Of a stretch of DNA of 64,000 nt, positions 24,101 to 35,800 are shown one piece after another. A model generated the notes under the pieces. That model had not been told where the DNA came from, made no database searches, and worked only from the letters and a program-made list of their open reading frames with translations. Both the position numbers and the translations under genes were made by a program. This stretch comes from Puffinus mauretanicus. Its lineage: Eukaryota > Chordata > Aves > Procellariiformes > Procellariidae. The DNA is taken from assembly GCA_023333565.1 (NCBI GenBank), contig JAJKFH010000553.1, forward strand, positions 124,001 to 188,000. The letters are read 5' to 3'. Numbering within the stretch: position 1 is the stretch's first letter; the number at the start of each line of letters is the position of its first letter.

Positions 24101-26818
24101 CAAAGAAGCCTTAGGAAATTAAATGCCTGACTCCAGTTGACTTGCACTGGCACTTCAGTTTGTGCCTCCCTTTGTCTTCATTCTGGCTCAGTTATTGCAG
24201 CATCCCTGCTGTCTCTGACAGATCCCAAGCGGGATAAAGGTCTCTTTTACATGTGCCCCAGTACATGGTCGTAGGCCTCTCTAGACTGGTTACTCCATAA
24301 TACAGCAGCTTAGACTACAGGGAAGTAGTTTACCTGCAGGGTGAGAAATGTCAAACCCTGATATCCGTTCCTGGGAGTGCATGGCTAGGTGTCAGTCTAG
24401 GTCTCATTTACCTGGCTGTCTGGCAGGACAGTACAACAGGTGTGCAAAAAAAACCAGTTGCTCTTGCCAGGATTAGAGCCATCTGTTTCTACACCAAATA
24501 TGGGATGAAAAGCTTCACCCACCCCTCGGAAGCTCCCCACAGACTTATTGCCCATCTATCCAGGATGCCCTTTTGCCAGAATACCCGAGCAACTCATTTT
24601 GGTTTTAATTGTACTGAAACTCTCTGCATGGCAGAGGAAAGCTCCTCCTGTTTCCTAGGTAGGTAGCAGAGCAGGGCTTTTATGCTCTCACATTAGCCTA
24701 GGGCTCATGCAAGCACACACCAAGTTCCCTGGTCACCCACACTGCCTCTGCATCAATTTATACTTTAGAGCAAGTCAATGGCTCGCATGTGGGCACTGGG
24801 ACATCCAAACATTGGTGGTTTGAACCAGATGGTGCAGGAAACTTGAGGCCACAGCTGGTCACACTAACAAGAAATATAGGTGCACCAGAGACACCAAATG
24901 GAGACTCACAGAGATCCTGAGAAGTCTAACTTTCACCAAAGCCTTTAGGACTTGGCACCTGAATACCTGTACTGACCTGAGCAATCTACCTACAGTCGCA
25001 CAGGGGGTCTCCAGTAGAGCAGGCAATTGCACCCAAGCTGCCTGCATCCCAGTTATCAGAATAGTCTTCCTGTCTACCTTGAAAGCCAAAGCACACAATT
25101 CATTACTGTAATGGTATAGAAAAGAAGCAGGGTTAATAAGATAACAGTTCCATGTTGGAAAAAGGAACCCTAACCTAATGCAACGACACAGCAGACACAG
25201 ACAGCAAATGCCAACAGCGAGCACAGACTCAGCCAGGCAACCACCTGCAGAAATTTCCCCTCAGCCCCTTTTGTGTCTTAGTAAACATAATGCCAGGCTG
25301 CTCTAGCAACCAGCCCAGGAGTCAGAAAGAAGCCTGGCCACTCCACTGGCTGCTTCATCTGACCGGTGTGAAAAGGACTTCCTCAGCAACAGAAGTCAAA
25401 TCAAGGCAGTTACTATGTCTCATGCAGGCTTTCAAAACAGCCAGGAAGCATTGCTATAACAGGAGATTCAAGTCTTGAGAAGCTCACGGGGCATGGAGGG
25501 ACAGGCAGGTATTGGCCAGAAGTTGTCTTGTCTAGAAACTATCAACAGAATGGCTGACATCAAGATACAGGTTTTGATCTCTTCTCATGCAGGCTTGTAA
25601 TTCCTGCTTACCTTTGAAAGCACTGCATGTGTCAAAGAAAAAATGCAAAGGAAAAATATCAATTCAGTTACCAATTTTGTTCTACCTAAACCATCAGGTT
25701 GTTAGTATTGCTTTGCCATTGCAGAAAAAAAAAACCCAAACAAACCATTAATGGACTTCTGAGATGGAAGATTAGATTCAAGATTTGAATCTAATAATCT
25801 TGATTCTGAAAACAGCAGAAGATAAAGCGGGAAACAAGGTGTGTTGCCATAGTACTCCCACTTGCTGCTTAATACTTGTCAGACAAATGGAAACACAATT
25901 GAATAAGCAGTCAGAGCTTCTTGCTACAGGACATTACAGTCTACAATATAATTTCGCAAATATACATTTGAGCTTCCAAAGTGTTCAACTAAAAAAAAGC
26001 AGGGGAAATGTGTAAAAGAGAAAACAGACTTAACTGCTAATAAGCTCAGAAAGGCATATGCATAGTAAACCAACCTCTGAACAACCTACAAGTTAATATA
26101 TAAAGAAGATGAATGTTAGTTCCATATCAGATAAGTCACTGGCATAAGTTCAAGAAATTATCTTCTTCCATTCAGGTATATTGTATTATTCCAGGTTAAC
26201 AGAACAGCACGGTGAAATGCAAAGGATGACAGCACAGCTGCAAAAATTAGCATCCTATACAGATCCATACAGTTGAGAATGAAAAACTTGCCAGAAGCAA
26301 ACACCTACCTGTTTGATCAGTAAACTATTTGAGCAAAGGTGGGCCAAGAGGAGTGAAATTATCTTGAAAACAAGAAAACTGATTTCCTGTAAAGTCATAA
26401 CTGTATTGCCCTCAACTGCTTTGTTCCTTATCTTTTTTATTAATTGAAAAAAGTACATATCAAAAAAGGCACAGAAATAAGATTTCTCACAGGTTTCACT
26501 TTTAAAAAGGAAAATTTTCTGGTATGTAACCACTGTAACCTTTGATATAATACCTGCATCCTGTTATTGTTTTTATGAATCATAGTCTTCCACTTGATTC
26601 ATAGTCATGAATGCCAACAAAGCAGCAATGCCTCACTGTTAATATCCCAGCTGGAAAATTAGCATCATGCTTTATCATTTGCCTCTCTCGAGCCATGCAT
26701 CTCTTCATGAGTATCGTCTCCCATGCTATGCTAATGCTTACTTATTCATTACAATCTTCAGCTTTTATCGCAGTTATGAAAAACAAACCAGAGCTCACTT
26801 ACATTTTTGCCAGTGCAT
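11818..26818 (-). CDS. POU2AF1: POU2AF1 (OCA-B/BOB.1/OBF-1), complete coding span
   Basis: B-cell transcriptional coactivator. It binds the POU domains of OCT1 and OCT2 on octamer DNA and is needed for germinal-centre responses in mammals. Five coding exons: 26803-26818, 14674-14801, 13939-13981, 13577-13848, 11818-12129. They total 771 bases, i.e. 256 residues plus stop, which equals the human length as I recall it. Every junction is GT-AG with matching phase. The N-terminus is MHWQKS where mammals have MLWQK. Exon 2 holds the octamer-binding segment PYQGVRVKEPVKELLKRKRG. The Pro/Ser/Tyr-rich activation region follows (VPHEAVSC-like and MYVQPMCPSYTLVGPSSVL strings). The C-terminus ends LLLEDEDNDTYVLNHALSVE plus GL. 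The frame is intact. The downstream neighbour is the NFKBID-like gene in the same orientation. Upstream lies a candidate TATA/CRE/RUNX promoter. Confidence 0.97.
12911..12928. repeat. Poly-T tract in POU2AF1 intron 4
   Basis: Eighteen consecutive T bases on the plus strand, in the 1.45-kb intron 12130-13576. Nothing else was recognised in that intron. Confidence 0.9.
13577..13848 (-). CDS. POU2AF1: POU2AF1 exon 4 (activation region)
   Basis: Two bases plus 90 codons. It reads QPCIDMDVAASALPVTDEG, then CSGWISQPSPTSLQPL, YVSHEAVSC, ADMYVQPMCPSYTLVGPSSV and LITNFA. This is the proline/serine-rich transactivation part of the protein. The acceptor is CTGTTTTTTAG and the donor is GCA/GTAAGT. Confidence 0.98.
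13939..13981 (-). CDS. POU2AF1: POU2AF1 exon 3 (43 bases)
   Basis: Encodes VVLPHQPLPSYSPM plus the first base of Gly, the conserved VVLPHQPL segment. The acceptor is TTTTCTCTTCCAG and the donor is ATGG/GTAATG. The next intron is only 90 bases. Confidence 0.97.
14674..14801 (-). CDS. POU2AF1: POU2AF1 exon 2 (octamer-cofactor segment)
   Basis: Two bases plus 42 codons. It contains PYQGVRVKEPVKELL, the conserved peptide that clamps the POU-specific domain and homeodomain and touches octamer DNA. A basic KRKRG stretch and an Ala/Thr-rich tail follow. The acceptor is TTTTTTTCTCAG and the donor is ACG/GTAGGA. Confidence 0.98.
17708..17745. repeat. A-rich tract
   Basis: Two long A runs separated by CACACC, within POU2AF1 intron 1. 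No recognisable retrotransposon body flanks it. Confidence 0.85.
22366..22400. repeat. A-rich tract with CAAACCC interruptions
   Basis: A run of A bases followed by AAACCC-type spacing, in POU2AF1 intron 1. Confidence 0.8.
23069..23076 (-). promoter_or_regulatory. Octamer site in POU2AF1 intron 1
   Basis: Perfect ATTTGCAT (ATGCAAAT on the minus strand), the consensus site of OCT1/OCT2, the partners of POU2AF1. It lies 3.7 kb inside intron 1. An isolated 8-mer can occur by chance. Confidence 0.3.
26803..26818 (-). CDS. POU2AF1: POU2AF1 exon 1 coding part (16 bases)
   Basis: ATG CAC TGG CAA AAA T, then GTAAGTGAG, a near-perfect donor. It leaves one base, which joins the two leading bases of exon 2 to make Ser: MHWQK-S-SAPEQQ. 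It corresponds to MLWQK in mammals. A purine at -3 supports initiation. The ATG is the only one matching in sequence, phase and donor; candidates searched by the stricter M-L-W pattern at 38324 and 45018 fail on donor or phase. Confidence 0.93.
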
Positions 26819-26920
26819 ATTCTGTGTCAGGACGGAGTCTTTTTTTCTCTTTGATGAAGATAGCTTGGCTTTTTAATAGCTAACGTGTGTTTGACTCCTT
26901 TACGGGGATGTGATAACTGA
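26819..26920 (-). other. Predicted POU2AF1 5' UTR
   Basis: The stretch between the exon 1 ATG and the point about 25-30 bases past the TATA-like box. Its length of about 100 bases is inferred from spacing only; no transcription start is visible in sequence. Confidence 0.45.
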
Positions 26921-26942
26921 CTGTCAGGATGTTTCTTTCAGC

Positions 26943-27006
26943 TTTTTAAAAGCCCCATGTTCCCGCTGAACCCTGTGATGTCATCACATCCTCCAACCAC
27001 AACCAC
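26943..27006 (-). promoter_or_regulatory. Probable POU2AF1 core promoter (TATA, CRE-like, RUNX-like)
   Basis: Reading upstream from the gene: a TTTTAAAA TATA-like box (26943-26952); a 13-base palindrome GTGATG-T-CATCAC containing a CREB/ATF-like TGATGTCA core (26975-26987); then GTGGTTGTGGTT, which contains a RUNX-type TGTGGT (26995-27006). The order and 20-30 base spacing suit a B-cell promoter. From memory, mammalian OCA-B promoters depend on a CREB/ATF site. Functional assignment is inference. Confidence 0.55.
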
Positions 27007-30000
27007 TTCTATATTTTCCCTTGCTCTATGTTGTTCCTACAAGAGCAGTGAACTCTGGAAGATATTATGCACAAAAAGGCACTCAATATCACCAAAATGT
27101 ATTTGAACAAACAATCAAACTTGGAACCTGCCACTCATGGGGCTTTTACGATAGATTTGCAAAATTAGGTCAAAAGGTTGTACAGCAGAAAAAATACAAG
27201 AGTCTTTTAGTAAGATTTTGACCTTCTGTAGCACTAAGGATGGTCTTGTTTAACGTAAGACAGCATTCTGCTGCTTCACATGGCTCCGTACACTTCAGCT
27301 AGACTGAACCAGCCCACACGCCATGGCTGCCTGGCCCTTTAAATGCGCAACACTTAAAATACGAAACTTGAGTGTTTGCTCCTGCCTTATGAGAATCTCA
27401 ACTCCCTGGGGCCACTAAATTTGAACTTATGAGGAAACACCTGTAAACACTTCAAGCCTCATTAAACGAGGACGTCCTTCATTTAAAAAATAAACTCTTT
27501 TTTTCTGTTTTGTTTTTATAAAAATACAACACTTCCTACTGAAGAAGAGATGGCCCTTCCAAAATAGCTTGCAAAGCCAAAGGAAGGCTGAGAGAGGCTT
27601 GCCATAGGAGTTCGAATAAGTTCTTAGCATTAATAACAGCACCATTATATCTTACCAATTCACACCATTGCATGAACATAACCTCTTAAACCACTTAACA
27701 TTCTTTCCTCCAAAAATCAGACCATCATGATGAATTTTCACAAGCAACACTGACTTAGGAGCTTCATATACAGAAATATTTGTTGGAGGCTGCACAGTGA
27801 TTTTAGGGTTCTGGCATACCTATCTTCCTGTTCAGTGTTTAATCACTGAATTGCCGTAGCCCCAAAATTTTCTCTCACAAATTTCTCTTCCCATAAAAAG
27901 AACAAGGCAGGATCTGGTCAGTTCTTTGGCCAGGAGTCTATTAAAAGAATTCCCTCCTTTCAGGGATGCCAAACACCTCTTGGGAGTAGGCCCATTTTCT
28001 GAACCATTTTGCAACATACCATTAGCGTTGCATTTAATGGAAAAACCCAGATTAATCAAATGAAGAGGAATGCTTATTTGTATTCCATCTAGTTCAAAGA
28101 TTTGTCCAAAAAACACAAAGAAGCAAACTCCAAAGCAAGCAGAGTGGAAAGAAATAAGGAATGTGTACCTCCACATTGGTGCACTCCAAAATAGCACCCA
28201 CCTCCTCAGTTCTTGGGCACGAGGGCATTGTTTAGCCATGTTTTGCATATCTGCATTAATGCTTACTACCAGCCACACAGTATAATAGCCTCTCTGCTAC
28301 TGAAGAGCTTAGTAATAGCAGACAATCTGTTAGCTAATACTTCATAGATGGACAGGTAAGCTAGAGTCTAACTTATAGCCCAATATAGCCAGATGAAGTG
28401 AGGAAGAATGTTGAAACTGGCTTCAATGGCATTTCAGTTACATCAAAACAGGAAGAATTTGTGGACTCTCATATCTCTGATACAAAAGCAGTATCATATT
28501 TCTCCCTAAACTAATGGAACTTCATTTTAGAAATGTCTTAAATTTGTAGAATTAAGATAAATGCTTGTAATGCAACAGGAAATCTCTTCCTGACAAATTA
28601 TGTTCTTTGAAAGCCAGGGCCCGATCGTATATTTAGATTTACTTAAAGATTACAGCACAAGGCAATCTCAGGAAATACTGGGAGAAGTTCCTGGAGTTTG
28701 GCTTGAGTCAGTGCATAAGACAATGTCAGAGAGTGTTTGGAACTGTACTCTGTTGCAGGTTTCTTCTGGAAATACCTGAATTCTGACATCACAGAGTTAC
28801 TAGAAAACAGCATGGTAAATCAAGTTTTTAGGCAGGTTTCTGCCAGGAATAAGACCTTATTTTTAAGTATGAGAACACACTCTGTGTACATTTGTCCTCT
28901 GCAGAGTAGTAGAAGCACAGTCTGAAATTTGTACACACCAGGTCTTATGCATATGTGAACGCAGACTGCATAATACACCAAAGTAAATATACTGACTCAT
29001 ATTAAAAGAATCTATATCATATAATCTCACCTTTAACGATACTTTAATTGTGCTTAGAAAAGCTGTGGATAACATTAAATCACTCAGGAATAAACTGTTT
29101 TTAAGGTCTTTATATCAATACTTTAAAAATATCAAACCAGGCAGATAAGGTCTTGTTATAATAAACATCTAAAATGAGGAAGTTGCAAAAAAGGGCATGT
29201 TTTCCACAGATAAAACAGCCAGCACTATTTTGGTGGCTGATAATCATCCATTTCCATATTTTACACACAATTACCAGTTAAACTTCTGACATATTAAAAA
29301 ATATTAACAAAACTCTCCAAAAAGTGACTTCACAAGGGCACGTGTGTGTAGCTTGGTGACCCCACACCATACCAAGCAAAATAACAGTTCTGGCAAATAT
29401 GAGCCTCTTCTCATTTCATGCGTTTTACAGAAAAATGCAATTTGATTAAGGACCACTTTACTAATGAGGTCCAAAGGAAGAGACAAAAGCAGAGAGAAAG
29501 ACGAAAAACATCACTTAGCAAGTATCATATTTGCCTCTTCCTCTGACAACTGTTTGCAAATAATGATTCAAGTTTATAGTCTATAAATATGGCTAGAACT
29601 CAGGCTATTGTTAGATGATCAAACAGCACCGACAGCAGGAAGGCTGCTTGTGGATGGCTGTACCTTTAAGAGGCACTCAGAAAATTAACTGCAGCCTTTG
29701 CCACTAGATGACTAGATGCAAATCCATCTGCCTCAGGTCATGCCTTGACCTGTTCACCATAAGACCAAAGCAACAAGCTCTATGTCAGGCTACATGTTAG
29801 AGTCAATTAAACCTTGATTTGGCAAGGAACATTTCTGCCCTGAGTCAGGGTACAATTTCTTACATTCCTGGTGGCTATACTTTGAGTTATGTCCAGAGAC
29901 CAAAAGATTCACAGGCAGCATTACAATTTGGTTTGACCACCATACACAGCTGTTCAAAGGATAACCTGAAATTAACTGCAAAGCACATTAGAGCATCCAT

Positions 30001-30944
30001 GCACTGTATCCAGTACAGAAACCCTTCTCTTTAGACCTACAGTGAGATGCATTTCTCCTAAGCAGGGTTGGTGGCTCTGTACGTACAAGAACCAATCAAG
30101 GGTTGCAGCAGATCCCAGTGGATCCCTGCAGCTGATCTCAGCAACAATGGTAAGAGCGGAGTGCAAGGATGACTCAAACTGCATGTGCCTTATCTCCTCT
30201 TCCAGCCAACATGATCCAAGAGTAAAAGAGAGATGCCCACCATCAGTTGTTCCTTCATTAAGGTATGTGGGATGTGTACCCTGTCAGACAATGTCGACTA
30301 GAAAACCAATACATCTGCCACAGCGCTCAGAAATCTGCAGCTCCCCTGCTACTAAACTACCCGCTGCCAACCAGCGGGCAAGACTTTCATCTGAAGACTC
30401 AAAGAAGTTCCAGACAAATCCATCCTTTCCTCTTTTACATGACAAAGACTGCCTCCAATCTCCCGTCTTGCCTGTCGACAGCAGTGGATCCACCAAAATC
30501 CACTGCAAATGGCAAGGAGCCATACAGCCTCTAAAGAAACCTCTTGCCACTGGTTCCCCTCACTACAGAAATGCAGATGAGCAGGATAAAGTGATTGAGA
30601 GAAGGCAGTTGTTCAGTAATCTTACAGCTAAGCTCACTGCAGACACCAATGGATATATACTACAAGCCTGACGCTCCTGTTAAGGGGAACTAAAACCAAG
30701 AACTGTGCCTACTCTGGTAGCAACTGTGCCTACTCAGTGCTGGCAGCAACATGGCCTTGCAAGAATTTTGAGTATACAAATGATATAAAATCATAGGCAT
30801 ATATTATGTTTGACAATCTGAACCTGAGCTTTATCTTACTCCCTCATCCTTTGATGTTGTCTTATTCCCAGGACAGGAGTTGAGCTCATAAATAATTTTT
30901 GTCAAAAAGTGGATTAATGCTGTTGACAGATGTCCTAGATGTTG

Positions 30945-30996
30945 GTTTTTGTTGTTGTGGGGTGTGGGGTTTTTTTGTTTGTTGTTTTTTTTTTAA
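30945..30996. repeat. G/T-rich low-complexity tract
   Basis: Repeated TTG/TTTG and GGGG-TGTGGGG units followed by a long T run, on the plus strand. Confidence 0.75.
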
Positions 30997-32778
30997 ACAT
31001 GTCAATATTAGCACTTTAATCCTGCCATACAACGTAAGAAGTATGAATATATAAGTAGTAGTTTGATATTTCAAAAAGCTTTGTGGTCTGCAAACACAAA
31101 TATTTACCTTTGAGAATACAATAACTAAATTAATAAATGGATCTCTAACTCATAGGTTTGAATGAGTGTTTAAAAAGACAACCATGCTTAGAAAAGGTTC
31201 TCATACTTCTTTCCTAATCAACCCAAAGAGACAACAGAGGAAACGAAAAGTTGAGCCTCATTTGAGGCAAGAAGATCTGACATCTGCCTGAAAAAGATTT
31301 GCTATTTCAGATTACAAATTCTATAACCCATGTCTTCATTTTGTAGCCTGACATTATATGTGAAAATATAGCAAGGAACAATCCAGAACCAAAGCCCACA
31401 GATGAGGCTAGGATTCATTCCAGCAAGCTTATGTAAATCACATTCACCTAACTTAGGAGGATCACACTACACCCCATTGAACTCCCTTGGCAGAACCAAA
31501 AGGACAGGCATCTCCAGAGGTACTTAAGTCTGAATCACCTTCTGGAGATGCTTATCTCTTTTAGTAGACCACAGAGCAGTACTAGTAGAATGAGGTTCCA
31601 AATTCTGGTAATTTGATTAGGCATCAAAAGAGTGGGATGAATGAAGGCCTAAAAAACTTCAAAGCCAAAGCCCTTCCCCAAAGTCAAAGTCTCTGCTGGA
31701 TGCAGAGATGCGTCATGGCTTGCCACAAGCAGTAAGAAGGTAGCTGATTTCCTTGAGAAGCAGGAGGGATGTGACTACTATGAACAAGGGCAGAGAGCAA
31801 TGGCAGTGAGCTACATAGTGTGTCACAATGTGGAGTGAATTTTCATGCTCTATCTGCAGACTATTTACCAGAGAACAAGTCCTCAAACACTTCTAAAGCA
31901 TGTTTGAAGCAAAAGTGTTACTTCAGTCAACCAGGGGGGCAGAGAAAAATTTAAAAAATTTCAAAAGAAGAAAATTTCCCATTTTCAGCAGAAGCTGAGG
32001 CTGGTGTGAATGTTACCAGGACTCCACGAGTCACAGTAGGAGGGAGATCATAACAACCTGATCAGATAGATTTACCAGGCAGGGCAAGAGAAACTTTTAA
32101 TGAGAGCTGTAATAAATCTCAAAGACTCTCTGGATAATGCCAGAATTTACTACATGTCCCACTGAACATGACCTAAAAATAATTAAGAACACATTTCTGA
32201 TTTCACATGGGCTCAGGAAAGGGTCTGATACAGGTAGAGAAGATGGCATCTTCTGCTGGGACAGCCTGTTCCATCAGCTTTGTATGTTATAGACTCAGAG
32301 AAGCACAGACATACTAATTTTGCAGCAACCCCTCATCAGTAAAGAGTCCTGTGGTTTTTTGTGGGTTTGGGAGTTCCTTGGTTTTTGTTCTGTTCTTGGG
32401 AATACTGCCCCTCTAAAGAGATATACACTGCAACGCAGGGCCAGGAGCAGAGCTGAAGTAAGAGGTATACACATCTCATCACGCAATACAGACCGACGCA
32501 GCTGACAGGAGCTTCAGTGCTTTGCTCAAGGTCATATAAGAAATCTGTAGTAGGGATGGGAACAGAGGCCAAACTTTTGGCGATAGCCTTGTGTACAAGA
32601 CTGGTCGCTAATCATGTGCTTCCTGAAGAGTGTATCACCTTTTTTTTTTCTTTAATATTGTAAGTAACATTGAAGCAAGCGTGGTACAATAAACTCAGTG
32701 ATTTTTTTTCTTCTTTTTTTTTGTTTTTAATTTTTATGTGAGCCTCACACCTCCCACTTCACCCTCTGAAACAAGTTC

Positions 32779-32838
32779 TGATTCATACCTCAGCTTTGAT
32801 AAGGAACATGATTCATACCTCAGCTTTGATAAGGAACA
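32779..32838. repeat. Perfect 30-bp tandem duplication
   Basis: Unit TGATTCATACCTCAGCTTTG plus ATAAGGAACA occurs twice back to back (32779-32808 and 32809-32838) with no mismatch. Confidence 0.97.
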
Positions 32839-35800
32839 AATGATGCAGCCTTCATATATGCTCAGCGCTAGAGATTAAGTCCTTGGGCAGTGTAAATCAC
32901 CATAGCCCTTGTGACCTCTCAGACAGTGAGGATCCGAACCTGGGACATTCCACATCCACTCCAGGGTTGCTGCACATATTTTTTCACACAAAGAAATGTC
33001 CCATACTGATTAGGCCTAACATAGGGCACAAAGGAGAGCATGAAATCCTTCAGAACTTCTGCACACAGATGCCTAAATGAAGCTATTTCCCAGCGTCCTC
33101 AAGAAACTTCTGAGTTCTAGAGTAAAAAGAAAGTAAAAAAACCAAGCCAAACATATTTCTCACACTGAGACCATGTCTGCAATTAGAGAGTTCATGGGAG
33201 TTTCCCATGAACAAGCACTTGTGTTTTCTAGCACACGTTAAGTCTAGAACAGACCTTTCCAGGATTTCTTTGTACTTTATACTCTTCAGGAGATCACCTG
33301 GTCTGTTCCTGAACTCCAAGATGTGATCGGTTTACCTCCCTCCAAAGAAAAAAAAAACAAAATAAAACACCCCACCACTTCTTAAAGCTAAGTATGCAAG
33401 CTGTTTGTAGCGGTCACACACACATACTCTCAGATCTACCCTGTCCTTGCTTCTCCCTTCCTGCTGCTCACACACATGCCATGTTCAGCACCATCTGCTT
33501 GCAGCCTACCCATTCTCCTCAAACATTCAGGTGTTTGTCTGTGAATGAGTAGCAGTCACGTTTAGTTCAAGTTTCCGGTACTGAGTCAGGCAACAGGAAC
33601 AATAGCACATAACACAGTCTGTGTCCATACTGCAGCTGGAAGTGAGACATGAGCTAACCTTGACTGAGCCAGCAAGAGGATCAAGAACAGTGATGATCCC
33701 ACAAGCCTAGGCTTCTGTGCTTGCTTGCAAAGCCAGCTCGGGACCAAAGGCACACTACCATGTAGCTAATGCACACTGAAGTCCTTGTTACTGCAGCTTC
33801 TCTCTGCAGTTAGGTGTTCAAACTAGTTTGTGTACGCCTGTGCATCTTGCAAGCTTGCCTCTGACTGCAATGCTGACAGATGATCTTGGGTGAGCTAGCT
33901 CTGGGAGCAGTTGCACAGCCTCTCCCCTTTCACATGTCACAGAGTGGCTGCTAAAGCAGATGGTGTTAAGGGGTGAAAGGAGCAGGGCATCTTTGTAACT
34001 TCCCCGCCTACACTAATGCCAGTCTGGTGACTCGCTGGCGTCCAGAGTTTGTGCACACCAACACAGTGAAAACCACCCGTCCAAGCTATCTGTTGAGAAA
34101 TTACACACAGAACCACCCCCAAAATAAACCTGAAATTGGCAGAAATCAAAAGCAGATCTCAAATGATTCATGAAGAGAAAACAGGATTAAGAATATCATT
34201 GAATGTTACGCACGTAAATCGCATGACTAGCTCTGGAAGTTGGCAACATGAGACAGCAAGAAAGCTTGGGGTTTCATCAGTTATGAAAGCGATGCAGCAT
34301 AAAGGTTTGTTCCATGTTCCCACTGGAGTGTCAAATGGGCTTCCTCTTGCAGTGGTCTCGCAGGCAAGCCAGTAACATGCTGCACTAAAGACCTTGGTCC
34401 CTCTTTGCTGAGCCTGCTGAAGTAAAGTATTTCTTTAAAGAGTTCTTACCACCACATTTTTAATAGACTCTCTTTCTCCTCACAGAAGCAAAACTAAAGA
34501 ACAAGGAAGACTTTGTGTAACATGAATTCAGTGATACTTCTCACAACCTATATTCACAATTTGTAGAAGTGGGTTTCATTCAAAATTCATGTTACAGTTG
34601 ACAGGAATTTCAGGTGAAACCCACTTTCCGAGAATATTTTTTCTGACTGGATGCACCCTAAGGCAAGTCCTGGAAAGGCATTTTGGTTAGAGCTCACACT
34701 CTGTGTGCTCAATTCATACAGTGGAAGTAACCCATCTCAAACAGAAGTATTAATGGTTGAAAAAGCCAAGCCATGTGCCCAACTCAGCAGAGTAAACCAG
34801 GGACTTCAACACTTCCTTTCACATTCAGATATTAGCCCAGGCTTGCCAAAACCTAAGCAACCAGCATTTCTTCAAGCTAATGGCTTTAAGCAGGTGCTAG
34901 ATATTCTATCAGATCTGTCAGGCTGCTTCTAGCTTGTTCATTTAGAACATGAACCTTGCCACTGTTACCAAGGCAAAAGGTTAAGCCCTGATTGTGTCAC
35001 AAGGAAAGTCAAGTCACCAGTGCCTGGCCCCTTCTGGAAAACATTCATGTTGAGAGCACTCCCTGAGCACATTTGCCCCCAGAGTTTCATAGAGAAACAG
35101 GACTCAGCTTTGGCAGTATCCTCATACCTGCCTTACCCTGAAACCCGTGACGTACAGCTGCAGAGGAGTGGGCAGAGAGCTACAGAGAACAATAGCACTT
35201 TGCTGAGCTGTGAATCTACACAAAAGTTCCCATTGCTTCATTCAGCATTTACTTCTCCGTGGTGTCCTTCAAACAGCTGGGAAACTCTGTTGAGGGTGCA
35301 GTTCTGAAAACTCAGGACGTTTGCTTTTCCCAGGACACAAGCAGCATGGGAGGTTAGACAGTTCTCTCTACTGCCTGCAGGACCACCTACAGATCTCAGC
35401 TCATCACTTCATTCAGAAGATTAATTCTCTGCTTAGTCTAGGGGAAAGGATTGTATTAGGAAATTGGAGGAGGGAGGGAATAGAAAAAGTTCTAGTCAAG
35501 GACCTCCCTTTTCATCACCAACAGCGAGGATACAGGTTTGTGAACCCTACATACAGAGCTACTAATCGGACCTTAGGATAGTGGAAATGTCAGTTCCCCC
35601 TCCTAAAGGCATTGACCCCGATTTAGAAAACTAGACCTGTTACATCTTCGTTTGGCCGTCATGCTTAAGAGAGAGCACAAGATTTTCAAACGGATTTCAC
35701 ATCCAGGTGAAGAAAAAAGAACTAAAAACCTCCCCTCTACCTTACCAGCTCTGGTTCCTGGCCAGGCTACACTCAGAAAACCTGACTTTCAGTTTGCAAA

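Larger units (their letters stand above)
14802..26802 (-). other. POU2AF1 intron 1, 12.0 kb
   Basis: Bounded by the exon 1 donor and the exon 2 acceptor. I found no interspersed LINE copy and no coding exon. It includes A-rich tracts at 17708-17745 and 22366-22400, a perfect octamer at 23069-23076, and a higher-GC patch at about 23.15-23.5 kb that could be an enhancer or old repeat (unresolved). Confidence 0.8.

Noticed and set aside
27832..28278. 148-codon minus-strand open frame
   Set aside because: It has no recognisable domain, no splice context and an AT-rich composition like its surroundings, so it is probably chance.
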